Positions 33,401-43,978 are shown, counted from the first letter of the stretch. The stretch: DNA of 64,000 nt from DASSUW01 sp963740605 (GCA_963740605.1 CAVUFC010000018.1:682001-746000), one strand, 5' to 3'. The notes: generated from the letters alone by a model not told the origin. Numbers and translations: made by a program.

Positions 33401-35003
33401 GGCTCGCAGTGCCGCCGAGCGCGTCGCGCAGATCGACCACGTCGCCGGCCGCATCGACGAGCTGGCGGCAGGTCGCGAGGCCGTCGACGCCCGGCTGAAC
33501 GAGATCGCCGAGCAGGCCGCCGCCGCGCACGAGCATGGCGACACCGCCCGTACCGCCGCCGCGGCCGTCAACGAGCTGCAGGAGCGGCTCGACGAGGTCG
33601 ACCGCGGCGCCGGCACCGTCCTTTCCGATGTCCGCACGCTCCGCGACCGGCTCGACGAGCTCGCCGGCGTCGCCGAGGCCGCCCAGGAGGCCGCTAGCGG
33701 CTCCCGAACCGACACCGACGAGCTGCGCGCCGCCGTCGCCCGGCTCGGCGGCGAGCTCGAGGCCGCGCGCTCGCAGGGCGAGCACGCTCGCCAGGAGGCG
33801 CTCGGCGCCCGCGAGCAGGCGGCCGCCGCCGGCGAGGGCGCCACCGCCGCCCGCGACGACGCGTCCAAGGCCCGCGAGGAAGCCGGCGCGCTGCGCCGCG
33901 ACCTCGAGGCCGGGGAGGAGCGCGTCAGCGCCCTCGGCGCCGACGTCGAGAAGGCCACCGGCGCCGCCGAGGAAGCCAAGGCCGACGCGGCCGCAGCCAA
34001 GACCGACGCCGCCGAGGCCAAGACCGCCGGTGAGCGGACCGCCGAGCGGCTCGCCGAGATCGAGACCAAGACGACCGCGCTGCGCGGCGACGTTACGGTC
34101 GGCACCGAGCGCCTGGACGCGATCGGCGGCCGCGTCGAGCGCCTCGGCAAGGACCTGGTCGAAGCCGGGCAGACCTCCTCCGCCGCGATCGAGGCGCAGG
34201 GCACCGAGCTGCGCACCGAGCTGGCCGCCGTCCGCCGTATCGCCGAGGAGGCCCGCGACGGCCTCGAGGCGATCCGGAGCGACATCGAGACGGTCCGCGA
34301 GCAGTCCAAGGGCGTCAGCGAGGACGCCGCCGCCGCCCGCGTCGCCGCCGAGTCCGGCGACCGCCGCGTCGAGGCGATGCAGGCCGAGCTCACCTACGCG
34401 CTGAAGACGCTCGAGGACGTCAAGGCCGGGCTCACGTCCGCCGGCCAGGCCGCCGTCATCGCCCGCCGCGAGGCCGAGCAGGCCAAGCGCGCCGTCCAGC
34501 AGAGCGCGGCCGACAGCAACTCGGGCGTCACCGAGGTCTTCCAGCAGCTGCTCGCCGCCGCCCGCGGTGGCGCACCGGTCGCCGAGGCGCCCAAGCTCGG
34601 CCGTCCGAACACGCCCGCGTCCGACCTCCGGCGCAAGAGCGAGGCCTCCAACCGCGAGCCGCGCCACGGCTTCGACGACGTTTCCCAGCCGCTCGCGATC
34701 CTCGGTCTCGACGGCCGGTTCCGCGAACTCAACCCCGCTTTTGCAAGACTGGTGGGGTACCAGGAGCACGCGTTTGCGAAGGCCGCCTGGCCGTCGCCGC
34801 ACGACCGTGCCGGGTACCAGCAGCAGCAGGAGCAGCTGCGGCAGCTTGCATCGGGGGAGATCGAATCGGTGTCCGTACAGTCCACGTACATGCACGGCCA
34901 GGGCCTGATGGTCCCAGTCGTCGGCACCCTCAAGGCCGTCCCCGGCGAGGACCGTCGTCCGCTCCACCTGCTGCTGGAAGCTGAGGAACGGCACACCAGC
35001 TGA
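30423..35003 (+). CDS. Giant PAS - coiled-coil - PAS protein, no output domain
   Basis: 1526 residues, GTG start. A PAS-like domain occupies about residues 20-125 (GGYFVLTDGQGSVSKWSEPA, ELLFGRPAEDILGQ). From about 200 to 1400 the sequence is an almost unbroken Ala/Glu/Arg/Asp coiled coil with heptads and repeats such as ELRRSLEERDEQ and AARADAQSAAARIDAVEA. The last 110 residues form a second PAS domain (SQPLAILGLDGRFRELNPAF, ARLVGYQEHAF). No kinase, GGDEF, HTH or membrane segment is present. The length of the coil could span over 100 nm, suggesting a cytoskeletal or polar scaffold with sensory ends. It is placed between ruvX and mltG and coupled to mltG (TGATG). Confidence 0.85.
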   Translation: MDSTTSIGPTTDEVLTSAAETAADDPLDTILRQIVGGYFVLTDGQGSVSKWSEPAELLFGRPAEDILGQSFFETLIQAPVPAAAESWRRFLEAGEAPTAAGRIDVSGQQADGSVFPMEAVFVPVKLDEGFDFSLFLEDLGFELPMNLMLQRMRAQHPVVVRALRQALEPEPQPWEGWRTAGTLVVFRPLGATPWIEAELARREAERAATDAEVEERLTNFDPGIQGNSVADLDDAAAVVARLLSAMERIDELERVALGLPGQLEETRQSTERRADAAEREAQALRAEMNRVLATAPTGGVDEGQQRELLARLERLERAKMDAEQGAHDRSRALDAAETARHELTARLDRLERQRAESSSAADARLATAVADAQRKADEAIAEAGRRADEARALVETRLAEAERGRTAAGDVATGELVAQLEQVRAEHEEAAQAARAELAATIERLERDRVREAEAARAELAAALQRVETVQREADALREQLTVITVERAEAGEDRRRLEELARDAEATRARMDALRTELAPLDSLRSEVAARTEEITELRRELDALQGSSDLDAFRAELTELQTTAADLVGLREQVAALRGGVPDIEPLRAAIPALEARIDAVAATAGDASASDIAALGARLDALQSTTQTDLSELDTLRSRLDALQHTAARLEALETRLDGATDSAELDALRSEIAALHEGAFELSVLRGEIVALRAGAAEAQSLRAELNELRAGTADVDALRTELAELRETAASVERLDDLRRQQEQVRTWLEEARRERDEFRAAGERTTAQVEELRRSLEERDEQPSVPADQVVERDVVDQMGSQVDILRTAEQALRMRMADIAASADATTRRIDELSEAGDAVGHRIDELQAHTDARLAQIDSVRGEVARVADEARAAAEAVRGEVDGVRAEAERAAASTDELRTDVRLSGEAADAARDEARAAAEAAEAVRAELASATDEARAAAANADAARADAQSAAARIDAVEAATARIAEIDAVAARADEAAAEARSAAERVAQIDHVAGRIDELAAGREAVDARLNEIAEQAAAAHEHGDTARTAAAAVNELQERLDEVDRGAGTVLSDVRTLRDRLDELAGVAEAAQEAASGSRTDTDELRAAVARLGGELEAARSQGEHARQEALGAREQAAAAGEGATAARDDASKAREEAGALRRDLEAGEERVSALGADVEKATGAAEEAKADAAAAKTDAAEAKTAGERTAERLAEIETKTTALRGDVTVGTERLDAIGGRVERLGKDLVEAGQTSSAAIEAQGTELRTELAAVRRIAEEARDGLEAIRSDIETVREQSKGVSEDAAAARVAAESGDRRVEAMQAELTYALKTLEDVKAGLTSAGQAAVIARREAEQAKRAVQQSAADSNSGVTEVFQQLLAAARGGAPVAEAPKLGRPNTPASDLRRKSEASNREPRHGFDDVSQPLAILGLDGRFRELNPAFARLVGYQEHAFAKAAWPSPHDRAGYQQQQEQLRQLASGEIESVSVQSTYMHGQGLMVPVVGTLKAVPGEDRRPLHLLLEAEERHTS

Positions 35004-36214
35004 TGGACCGGTCGGCAGAGGACCGCGAGCGCGCCCGCGCCGAGCGGGCCGCGCGTAGGGCCGGTACGGTCGAGCCGGCCGTGCAGGAACTCCCTCCCGA
35101 CGAGGCTCCACCGCCGCTCCCGCCGCCGCCGCGTCGCGTGCCCGCAGGTCGCCGCCCGGCACTCCGTCGCCCGCCGCGCCAGCACACCCGGCACTGGGGT
35201 CGCCGCATCCTGGCGGTGCTCGCCCTGGCCGCGATCGGCTTCGCGCTGTACGCGATCAACGCGACGTTCCAGCCGTTCCACGGCGACGCGGACGGCGCCG
35301 TCAGGGTGAAGATCCCGGCCGGCGCCGACGCCGGCCAGATCGGCGACATCCTCGAGGCGAAGGGCGTCGTCGACAGCAGCCGCTTCTTCGTGCTCAACGC
35401 CACGGTCACCGGCCGCCGCGGGGGCATGCGGCCCGGCAACTACACGCTGCGGAAGGGGATGAGCAACGGCGACGCGATCGGCGCGCTGAGCAAGGGCCCC
35501 AAGGTCAAGGTGGTCCCGACGACGAACGTCACGATCCCCGAGGGCCCGTCGATCCGCGAGGAGGCGCCGAAGATCGACAAGGCGTCGTTCACCGGCAGCT
35601 ACGCCAAGGCCGCGAACGCGCCCCAGACGCTGAAGGCGATCCGCAAGCTGGGCGCCCCGAAGGGCACCAAGACGGCTGAGGGCTTCATGTTCCCGGCCAC
35701 CTACACGCTGCTCGAGGGCGCGCCGGTCAAGAACCTCGTGAGCAAGCAGCTCGCCGCCTTCAAGGACAACTTCGGCAGCGTCGACATGTCATACGCCAGG
35801 CGGAAGAACCTCACGCGCTACGACGTGCTGACGATCGCCTCGCTGGTCGAGCGCGAGGCGCAGCTCGACAAGGAGCGGCCGCTGATCGCCTCGGTGATCT
35901 ACAACCGCCTGCACGAGGGGATGCCGCTCGGGATCGACGCGACGATCCGCTACCACACCAACAACTGGCAGCGGCCGATCCGCGTCTCCGAGCTCAACGA
36001 CGACAACCCCTACAACTCGCGCCTGCGCCGTGGGCTGCCGCCGACCCCGATCGGCAACCCGGGCCTGAAGTCGATCAAGGCGGCCGCCAACCCCGCCCGC
36101 ACCAAGTACCTGTTCTTCGTGCGCAAGCCGGGCAAGAGCGGCGCGCACGCGTTCTCCACCAACGAAGCGCAGTTCGAGCGCGACAACGCGCGCTACCAGG
36201 CATCCCGGCCTTGA
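35003..36214 (+). CDS. mltG: Endolytic murein transglycosylase
   Basis: 403 residues. A Pro-rich basic cytoplasmic tail (1-65), one transmembrane helix (ILAVLALAAIGFALYAI), a LysM-like subdomain, then the YceG catalytic domain with EGFMFPATYTL, the catalytic Glu in ASLVEREAQLDKERPLIA, SVIYNRLHEGMPLGIDATI and NPYNSRLRRGLPPTPIGNPG. It cuts nascent glycan strands during peptidoglycan synthesis on the outer face of the membrane. Upstream gene overlaps its ATG, and its stop overlaps the aroE TTG. Confidence 0.95.
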   Translation: MDRSAEDRERARAERAARRAGTVEPAVQELPPDEAPPPLPPPPRRVPAGRRPALRRPPRQHTRHWGRRILAVLALAAIGFALYAINATFQPFHGDADGAVRVKIPAGADAGQIGDILEAKGVVDSSRFFVLNATVTGRRGGMRPGNYTLRKGMSNGDAIGALSKGPKVKVVPTTNVTIPEGPSIREEAPKIDKASFTGSYAKAANAPQTLKAIRKLGAPKGTKTAEGFMFPATYTLLEGAPVKNLVSKQLAAFKDNFGSVDMSYARRKNLTRYDVLTIASLVEREAQLDKERPLIASVIYNRLHEGMPLGIDATIRYHTNNWQRPIRVSELNDDNPYNSRLRRGLPPTPIGNPGLKSIKAAANPARTKYLFFVRKPGKSGAHAFSTNEAQFERDNARYQASRP

Positions 36215-37007
36215 TCTACCTGGGTGTCTGCGGCTGGCCGGTCGCGCACTCGCGCTCGCCGCAGATGCACAACGCGGCGCTCGCGGCCGCCGGGCTCGGC
36301 GACTGGCGTTACCTGCGCCTGCCGCTGCCGCCGGAGCTGTTCGCGGAGACCGTGCGCGCGCTGCCGGCGGCCGGATTCCGCGGCGTCAACGTGACGATCC
36401 CGCACAAGCACGCGGCGCTCGCGGTCGCCGACCGGGCGTCCGAGGCGGCGCGGGCGATCGGCGCCGCGAACACGCTGACGTTCGAGGACGGGGCGATCGT
36501 GGCCGACAACACCGACGCTCCCGGGCTCCTGGGAGCGCTTCCATTATCGCCCGCGGGGAAGACGGTCCTGATCCTCGGCGCGGGTGGCGCCGGACGGGCC
36601 GCCGCGTGGGCGCTGAAGGGCGCCGGCGCGGCCGACGTGGCGATCTGGAACCGCACGCCCGAACGCGCCAAGGCGCTCGCCGCACAGCTCGGCGTGCGTG
36701 CCGTCGAAGCGCCGCAGATGGCCGACATCCTGGTCAACTGCACGTCCGTGGGCCTCACCGACCCGGAGGCCACGTTCAAGGCGCTTCCGGTCCGGGCCGA
36801 TGAAATGGGTGCCGGAAGCCTGGTAGTCGACATGGTGTACCGGGCCGGCGGGACGCACCTCCTCGAAGCGGCAAGAACGCGAGGAGCGGGCGTGATCGAC
36901 GGCCTGGAGATCCTTGTCGCTCAAGGTGCCGCGTCGTTCGAGCGCTGGACCGGCCTGGAGGCTCCCCGTGAGGCGATGCGGGTGGCCGCCACCACCATCG
37001 CCGAGAC

Positions 37008-37011
<4 letters not shown>
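36211..37011 (+). CDS. aroE: Shikimate dehydrogenase
   Basis: 266 residues from a TTG overlapping the mltG stop. Substrate-binding GWPVAHSRSPQMHNAAL, catalytic Lys in NVTIPHKHAAL, Asp in ADNTDAPG, and an NADP-binding motif ILGAGGAGRAAAWAL with the Arg of WNRTPERA after the second strand, which favours NADPH. It reduces 3-dehydroshikimate to shikimate in the cytoplasm. The rest of the pathway (aroC, aroKB, aroQ) is 19 kb downstream, after the pilus genes. The stop overlaps the pilB start (ATGA). Confidence 0.95.
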
Positions 37012-38810
<1,799 letters not shown>

Positions 38811-38816
38811 GGGTTC

Positions 38817-38946
38817 ACTGCGGCAGGGTAGGGAGGCGCAGGATCAGCGCTGCGGTCGGTCCTGGCGCTTTAAGCACCTATACGGTGCACAAAGCGCCAG
38901 AGACCGCCGAAACGCCAACTCCTTCGCCGCCCTACCCAGCCGCAGT
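38817..38946. repeat. Large nested inverted repeat between pilB and pilT
   Basis: Outer arms 38818-38838 and 38925-38945 match in 19 of 21 positions. Inside them, 38852-38857 pairs with 38902-38907 (GCGGTC/GACCGC), 38862-38871 with 38891-38900 (CTGGCGCTTT/AAAGCGCCAG) and 38874-38878 with 38884-38888 (GCACC/GGTGC) around a TATAC loop. The unit can fold into one long hairpin with two internal loops. No T-run follows. It could be a structured leader or attenuator of pilT, or a small mobile element. It is not a class I recognise. No gene is seen in 38811-39002. Confidence 0.7.
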
Positions 38947-39002
38947 TCGCCTGGGGTGAAGACCCCTATAGGGACGCCCTCCACTTGCCGATGTAATGGC
39001 TC

Positions 39003-40127
39003 GTGAGCCTGGACTTCGCTGAGATCCTCCTGGCGGTCGTCAAGAACAAGGCGTCCGACCTGCACATCACCGCCGGCGCGCCGCCGATGCTCCGGATCCG
39101 GGGCTCGCTCGTCGCGATCGACGGCATGCCGGCCCTGACGCCGACCGACACCCGCGAGATCGTGTACGCGATCCTCAACAACTCGCAGCGCCAGCGTCTT
39201 GAGACGGACTGGCAGCTCGACTTCGCGTACTCGATCCCCGGCGTCGGCCGCTACCGCGTCAACACCTACTTCCAGCGCGGCACCATCGGTGCTGCCTTCC
39301 GTCTGATCCCGACCGAGACGGTGCCGATCGAGAAGCTCGGTCTGCCGTCGGTCGTCCGCAGCTTCTCCAAGAAGCCGCGCGGGATCGTGCTCGTGACCGG
39401 CCCGACCGGCTCCGGCAAGTCGACGACGCTCGCCTCCCTGATCAACGAGATCAACGAGACGCGCGACGAGCACATCATGACCATCGAGGACCCGATCGAG
39501 TTCCTGCACTCGCACAAGCGCTGCATCGTCAACCAGCGTGAGCTCGGCGCCGACGCGGCGTCGTTCTCGCTGGCCTTGAAGGCCGCGCTGCGGCAGGACC
39601 CCGACGTGATCCTCGTCGGCGAGATGCGCGACATGGAGACGATCGGAACCGCGCTGACCGCGGCCGAGACCGGCCACCTCGTCTTCGCGACGCTCCACAC
39701 GCAGGACGCGCCGCAGACGATCGACCGAATCATCGACGTCTTCCCGCCCGCCCAGCAGGGTCAGGTCCGCGCGCAGCTTGCGATCGGCCTCCAGGGCGTC
39801 GTCACCCAGACGCTGCTGCCGACGGCCGACGGCCAGGGCCGCGCGGTCGCGGCCGAGGTGCTCGTGCCGACCCCGGGTGTCCGCAACCTGATCCGCGAGG
39901 GCAAGACGCACCAGATCTACTCGCTGATCCAGACCGGCGGCCAGCACGGGATGCAGACGATGGACTCGTCGCTCGCCAGCCTCGTCCGTGAGAACACGAT
40001 CACGATGGCGGTGGCCGAGACGCGCTCGACCGAGCCCGCCGAGATGCGCAAGCTCGTCCAGTCCCCGGGCAGCATGGCGCCGGTCACGCCCGCGACGTCG
40101 GCGCCCCCGTCGGCGGTGGCAGCGTAA
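39003..40127 (+). CDS. pilT: Type IV pilus retraction ATPase PilT
   Basis: 374 residues, GTG start. PilT signatures: ASDLHITAGAPPMLRIRG, Walker A GPTGSGKSTT (about 133), TIEDPIEF, Walker B VILVGEMRD, LVFATLHTQDA, RIIDVFPPAQQGQVR and the retraction-specific VRNLIREGKTHQI (the AIRNLIRE motif). A Thr/Pro/Ala tail follows. It drives pilus retraction and twitching from the cytoplasm. Its stop and the pilC start overlap (TAATG). The frame lacks a good ribosome site, and a structured gap separates it from pilB. Confidence 0.96.
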   Translation: MSLDFAEILLAVVKNKASDLHITAGAPPMLRIRGSLVAIDGMPALTPTDTREIVYAILNNSQRQRLETDWQLDFAYSIPGVGRYRVNTYFQRGTIGAAFRLIPTETVPIEKLGLPSVVRSFSKKPRGIVLVTGPTGSGKSTTLASLINEINETRDEHIMTIEDPIEFLHSHKRCIVNQRELGADAASFSLALKAALRQDPDVILVGEMRDMETIGTALTAAETGHLVFATLHTQDAPQTIDRIIDVFPPAQQGQVRAQLAIGLQGVVTQTLLPTADGQGRAVAAEVLVPTPGVRNLIREGKTHQIYSLIQTGGQHGMQTMDSSLASLVRENTITMAVAETRSTEPAEMRKLVQSPGSMAPVTPATSAPPSAVAA

Positions 40128-41341
40128 TGGCCGCCGCGACGTTCACGTACAAGGCGGTCGACGCCTCCGGCATCCCGTCGGCGGGCGAGATCGTCGGCGC
40201 CGGTAAGGACGCTGTTGTCGAGGAGCTCAAGGCTCGTGGCCTCACGGTCATGGACCTCAAGGAGAAGAAGAGCGGTCTCCAGATGGAGATCACGCTTCTC
40301 AAGCGGGTCAAGCCCAACGAGCTGACGATCATGACGCGCCAGCTGGCGACCATGATCTCCTCCGGCATGACGCTCCTGCGCGCGTTCTACGTGCTCGAGG
40401 AGCAGATCGAGAACTCGCTGCTGCGCGAGACCATCAGCGGCGTCCGCGAGGACATCGAGGCTGGCCTCTCGTTCTCCGAGGCGCTCGCCAAGCACCCCAA
40501 GATCTTCAACCCGCTGTACGTTGCCATGGTGCGCGCCGGCGAGGCTGGCGGCGTGCTCGAGGAGTCGCTCGAGCGCGTCGCCGATCAGCTCGAGAAGGAC
40601 GACTCGCTGCGTCGCCAGGTCAAGTCCGCGATGGCTTACCCGACCGTCGTGCTGACGTTCGCGCTGGCCGTGCTGATCGGCCTGATCGCGTTCATCGTCC
40701 CGGTGTTCGTCGGCGTCTTCAAGGACTTCGGCGGCGAGCTCCCGATGATCACCAAGTTCACCGTGGGCATGTCCAACGCGGTCACCAGCCGCTGGTACAT
40801 CCTCATCGCTGTGGCCGTCGGCCTGGTCGTCGGCTTCCGCAAGTGGCGCAAGTCCGACTGGGGTCGCCCGCAGTGGGATCGCCTGCGCCTGCGGATCCCG
40901 TTCAAGATCGGCCAGACGGTCCAGAAGATCTCGCTCGCCCGCTGGTCGCGCACCTTCTCCGCCATGTACTCGGCCGGCGTGCCGATCATGCAGGCGATCG
41001 AGGTGACCGGCCAGACCGCCGGCAACGCGGTCCTCGAAGAGGCGATGGAGTCCGTCATCGAGTCCGTCAAGTCCGGTGGCTCGATCGCGGCGCCGCTCAA
41101 GGACACCCCGATCTTCCCGGCGATGGTCGCGCAGATGATCGCCGTCGGTGAGGAGACCGGCAACCTGGACACCATGCTGAGCAAGGTCGCCGACTTCTAC
41201 GAGGACGAGGTGGCCGCCGCGATCAAGGCGCTGACCTCGATCCTGGAGCCGGTGATGATCGTGCTCGTCGGCGGCATCGTCGGCTTCATCGTCGTCGCGA
41301 TGTACATGCCGATGTTCAAGGTCTACGACGCGATCAAGTAG
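40127..41341 (+). CDS. pilC: Type IV pilus inner-membrane platform protein PilC
   Basis: 404 residues with two GspF/PilC domains: KPNELTIMTRQLATMISSGM, EALAKHPKIFNPLYVAMVRA then a membrane hairpin (VVLTFALAVLIGLIAFIVPV), and a second copy ARWSRTFSAMYSAGVPIMQA, MVAQMIAVGEETGNLDTML with MIVLVGGIVGFIVVAMYMPM. It anchors PilB and PilT and assembles pilin at the inner membrane. Last gene before a strong terminator, so pilA and pilMNO are in a separate transcript ten kilobases away. Confidence 0.95.
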   Translation: MAAATFTYKAVDASGIPSAGEIVGAGKDAVVEELKARGLTVMDLKEKKSGLQMEITLLKRVKPNELTIMTRQLATMISSGMTLLRAFYVLEEQIENSLLRETISGVREDIEAGLSFSEALAKHPKIFNPLYVAMVRAGEAGGVLEESLERVADQLEKDDSLRRQVKSAMAYPTVVLTFALAVLIGLIAFIVPVFVGVFKDFGGELPMITKFTVGMSNAVTSRWYILIAVAVGLVVGFRKWRKSDWGRPQWDRLRLRIPFKIGQTVQKISLARWSRTFSAMYSAGVPIMQAIEVTGQTAGNAVLEEAMESVIESVKSGGSIAAPLKDTPIFPAMVAQMIAVGEETGNLDTMLSKVADFYEDEVAAAIKALTSILEPVMIVLVGGIVGFIVVAMYMPMFKVYDAIK

Positions 41342-41365
41342 CGCCGCAGTTTCTTTGGGGTACGT

Positions 41366-41403
41366 GGAGGGCCGCCCGTGACCGGGCGGCCCTCCGTCGT
41401 TTT
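41366..41403 (+). terminator. Intrinsic terminator after pilC
   Basis: Perfect 13-bp stem GGAGGGCCGCCCG / CGGGCGGCCCTCC (41366-41378 with 41383-41395), loop TGAC, followed by GTCGTTTTC. It ends the alaS-pilC block and lies right at the end of the convergent protease gene. Confidence 0.85.
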
Positions 41404-43125
41404 CTAGAACCCGCGCGAGATCTTCAGCGCGTTGAGGATCCCGTCGCCGTAGAACCCGTTGTTGCCGGTCGTGCCCTCGCACGTGTGCGTGTCCGTTACG
41501 GTGCGGAACGTTCCGTCGGGCTGCAGCACGTGCCGCGTGTACGTGAACGCCGGCGGCGTCGGGCACGGGGTGTTCGTCGCCGTCCTGCGCATCAACAGCT
41601 CGACGACGTCAGGGAACTGGAACTTGCCGCCGTTGCGGAAGTCCGGCAGGCCCCACCGTCCGACCGCCAGCGCCGCGACGCCGGTCGCGTGCGGTGACGC
41701 CATCGACGTGCCCTGCAGGTACTGGTAGTACGCGCAGGTCGCGCCGCGGCAGTCCTTGACGACGTTGGGGATCGTCGGATTGCCGGCGTCATCGATCGCG
41801 CCGGACTCGCGGCCGAGCCGCTCGGGGTACGCGGCGAGCACGGCCTTTGTGATGTCGCGCGTGTTGTCGGGCGTGTCGTAGACGTCGCCGCCCGGCGCCG
41901 ACACGTCGATGTAGCCGTTGCCGTAGTCCGAGTAGTACGCCTTGCGCTTCGAGATGCCGGTGCTGCTGACCGAGATCACGTGGTTGCCCTCGGACGGCAT
42001 CGAGATGCACGACGTCGGGATCGTCCGGTCGTAAGCGATCTCTCCGGGCTCACTGGCGAAGTCGGGGCTCGACCCGTCAACCAGCGTCTTCGTGTAGTCG
42101 GTCGCGCCGTTGCCCGCCGCCGAGACGAGCGTGACGCCGTGTCGGTGGGCGTAGTCGAGCGCCCGCTGCATCGCGGTGATGACCGTGCGCTGCTCGAGCT
42201 GGTCCTGCGGCGAATCGGCCGGGTTGTCGACGCAGTTGAACAGCCACGGATCGACGTAGTAGCTCATGTTCACGACATCGATGCCGTGGTCGCCCGCGTA
42301 GGTCAGAGCGTCCACCGACGGCTGCAGGAAGAAGTAGCCCGAGTCCTGGCCCGCGCGCAGGTTGACGATCGTGGCCTTGGGCGCCACGCCGGCGATCCCG
42401 AGGTTGTTGACCGGCGAGGCGATCTCGGACGCCACATGCGTGCCGTGGCCGTCGTCGTCCTCGTCCGCCGGGTCCTTGCAGCTGGGGTGCTCGCACGGCC
42501 CGTCGATCTCGTCGCCGTTGGCGTCGACCGGGATGTCCGTCGTGAAGTTGCGGCTGAGCTTGCGGTCGAAGTTCGGGGCGATGTCCGGATGGTTGCCGTC
42601 GACGCCCGTGTCGATGATGCCGACCCGCACGCCCTTGCCCTGCTCGTACTTCTGCGAGCCGGAAGCCGTGGCGCCGATCTGCTTCATGTCCCACTGGAGG
42701 TTGGCAAGCGGCTCCTCGTGCTTTCCGGGCTTGCCCGAATGGCGCGAGGCCTTGCCACCCGCGAGGTCGGCCGTCGCGGGATCGAACTTCTTGATCTCAC
42801 CGCCGGCGATGGCGTCGGCCGGCGCGCGCCCGATCACCCGGTTCTGCGCCACGCCGTCGATGGCGCGTGCAGCCGTGGCCTGGGCGGCGAAGTTTGAGTT
42901 CGTGGTGGTCACGGTGGCCACGCCGACCTCGGTGTTCTCGCTGCGCACCGTGCCGCCGGCGGCCTTGATCGCGGCATGTGCGGCGTCCGACGACGCGCCC
43001 GCCGCATATAGGACGACGAACTGCTTCTCGGAGCCGCCGGCAGCCGCACCCGCGCCGGTCGACACCAGCAACAACGCGACGGCGCTCAAGGCAACGACCG
43101 CTGCACCGGCAACGTACTTCCTCAT
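41404..43125 (-). CDS. Secreted subtilisin-family serine protease (S8)
   Basis: 573 residues. Signal peptide (VAGAAVVALSAVALLLVSTG), an inhibitor I9-like propeptide (KQFVVLYAAGASSDAAH), then the catalytic domain with Asp172 in GIIDTGVDGNHPD, His227 in DGHGTHVAS, Asn339 in SAAGNG and Ser474 in GTSMASPHATG. The domain carries Cys pairs (GPCEHPSC, DCRGATC, TPCPT, HTCEG) suggesting disulfides outside the cell. It degrades extracellular protein or processes secreted proteins. Transcribed alone, convergent with pilC. Confidence 0.94.
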   Translation of the reverse strand: MRKYVAGAAVVALSAVALLLVSTGAGAAAGGSEKQFVVLYAAGASSDAAHAAIKAAGGTVRSENTEVGVATVTTTNSNFAAQATAARAIDGVAQNRVIGRAPADAIAGGEIKKFDPATADLAGGKASRHSGKPGKHEEPLANLQWDMKQIGATASGSQKYEQGKGVRVGIIDTGVDGNHPDIAPNFDRKLSRNFTTDIPVDANGDEIDGPCEHPSCKDPADEDDDGHGTHVASEIASPVNNLGIAGVAPKATIVNLRAGQDSGYFFLQPSVDALTYAGDHGIDVVNMSYYVDPWLFNCVDNPADSPQDQLEQRTVITAMQRALDYAHRHGVTLVSAAGNGATDYTKTLVDGSSPDFASEPGEIAYDRTIPTSCISMPSEGNHVISVSSTGISKRKAYYSDYGNGYIDVSAPGGDVYDTPDNTRDITKAVLAAYPERLGRESGAIDDAGNPTIPNVVKDCRGATCAYYQYLQGTSMASPHATGVAALAVGRWGLPDFRNGGKFQFPDVVELLMRRTATNTPCPTPPAFTYTRHVLQPDGTFRTVTDTHTCEGTTGNNGFYGDGILNALKISRGF

Positions 43126-43207
43126 TTGACCCCCCTCATGGATACCTACTGGAACCGACCGCGGACCCTACAGCGGGCGTCGTCCTATCGGTGATTGAAT
43201 CGCGCCG

Positions 43208-43978
43208 ATGCCGCCGACCGCGAAGCTGTACTGGTTCCCGGCCTCGCATCCGGCGCAGGCGGTGCGGCGCATGCTCGACCGCAAGGGGATCGACTACACG
43301 CTCGTGGGCGTCGTGCCCGGGATGCAGCGGATACAGCTGCGGCTCGCCGGCTTCCGCCACGGCACGGTCCCGGCGCTCGAGCTCGACGGTCGGCGTGTGC
43401 AGGGCACGCGCCGGATCGCCCGGGCGCTCGAGCAGGTGCGCCCCGAACCGCCGCTGTTCCCGGCCGACGCCGCGACGCGGGCGCGGCACGACGAGATCGA
43501 GCGCTGGGGCGACGAGGTCCTGCAGATGGTGCCGCGCCGGATCATGCGCTGGGGCACCGTGCACCACCCGGACCTGCGCCGCTGGATCGGCGCACAGTCG
43601 GGCGTGCCGGCGCCGGGGGTGGCAGCGCGTCTCAGCGTGGTCCCCGCGTGGTACTACGCGCGCGTGGTGGGCGCCGACGCGGCGACCGTCCGCCGCTCGC
43701 TCGAGGAGCTTCCGCAGACGCTCGACTACGCCGACGCCCTGCTCGCCGAGGGCACGCTGAGCGTCGAGGCGCCGACCGCCGCGACGTTCCAGGTGCTGTG
43801 CAGCGTGCGCTCGCTCGAGGGCTTCGACGACCTGCGCGACCACGTCGCGCGGCACCCGTCCGCAGCCGCCGCGCACGAGCTGTTCCCCGACTATCGCGGC
43901 GCGGTACCGCGCTTTCTGCCCGCCGACTGGCTGAGCGGTTTGGCGCCCAGCGGGGGCGGGCAGGCCACACAGCGATGA
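43208..43978 (+). CDS. Glutathione S-transferase-like protein
   Basis: 256 residues. The N-terminal thioredoxin-like domain is GST-type: KLYWFPASHPAQAVRRMLD, GTVPALELDGRRVQGTRRIA with the cis-Pro (VPAL) and the Gln/Gly-Thr ligand contacts. The C-terminal helical domain is poorly conserved. Actinobacteria usually use mycothiol, so the bound thiol is uncertain; it may bind another substrate. The stop overlaps the start of the next gene (ATGA). Confidence 0.78.
   Translation: MPPTAKLYWFPASHPAQAVRRMLDRKGIDYTLVGVVPGMQRIQLRLAGFRHGTVPALELDGRRVQGTRRIARALEQVRPEPPLFPADAATRARHDEIERWGDEVLQMVPRRIMRWGTVHHPDLRRWIGAQSGVPAPGVAARLSVVPAWYYARVVGADAATVRRSLEELPQTLDYADALLAEGTLSVEAPTAATFQVLCSVRSLEGFDDLRDHVARHPSAAAAHELFPDYRGAVPRFLPADWLSGLAPSGGGQATQR

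Noticed and set aside
30423..35003. Histidine kinase or chemoreceptor output for the PAS protein
   Set aside because: No HisKA, HATPase, MA or membrane segments are present; the middle is coiled coil only.
30429..35162. 1577-codon open frame on the minus strand
   Set aside because: It is the antisense of the PAS/coiled-coil gene. Long antisense frames are expected in GC-rich coding DNA with few T at third positions. Its product is Gly/Ala/Leu-rich without motifs, start context or conserved domain.
38817..38946. Intrinsic terminator between pilB and pilT
   Set aside because: There is no T-run after any of the arms on either strand, and the long loops are not terminator-like. Kept as an unclassified inverted repeat.
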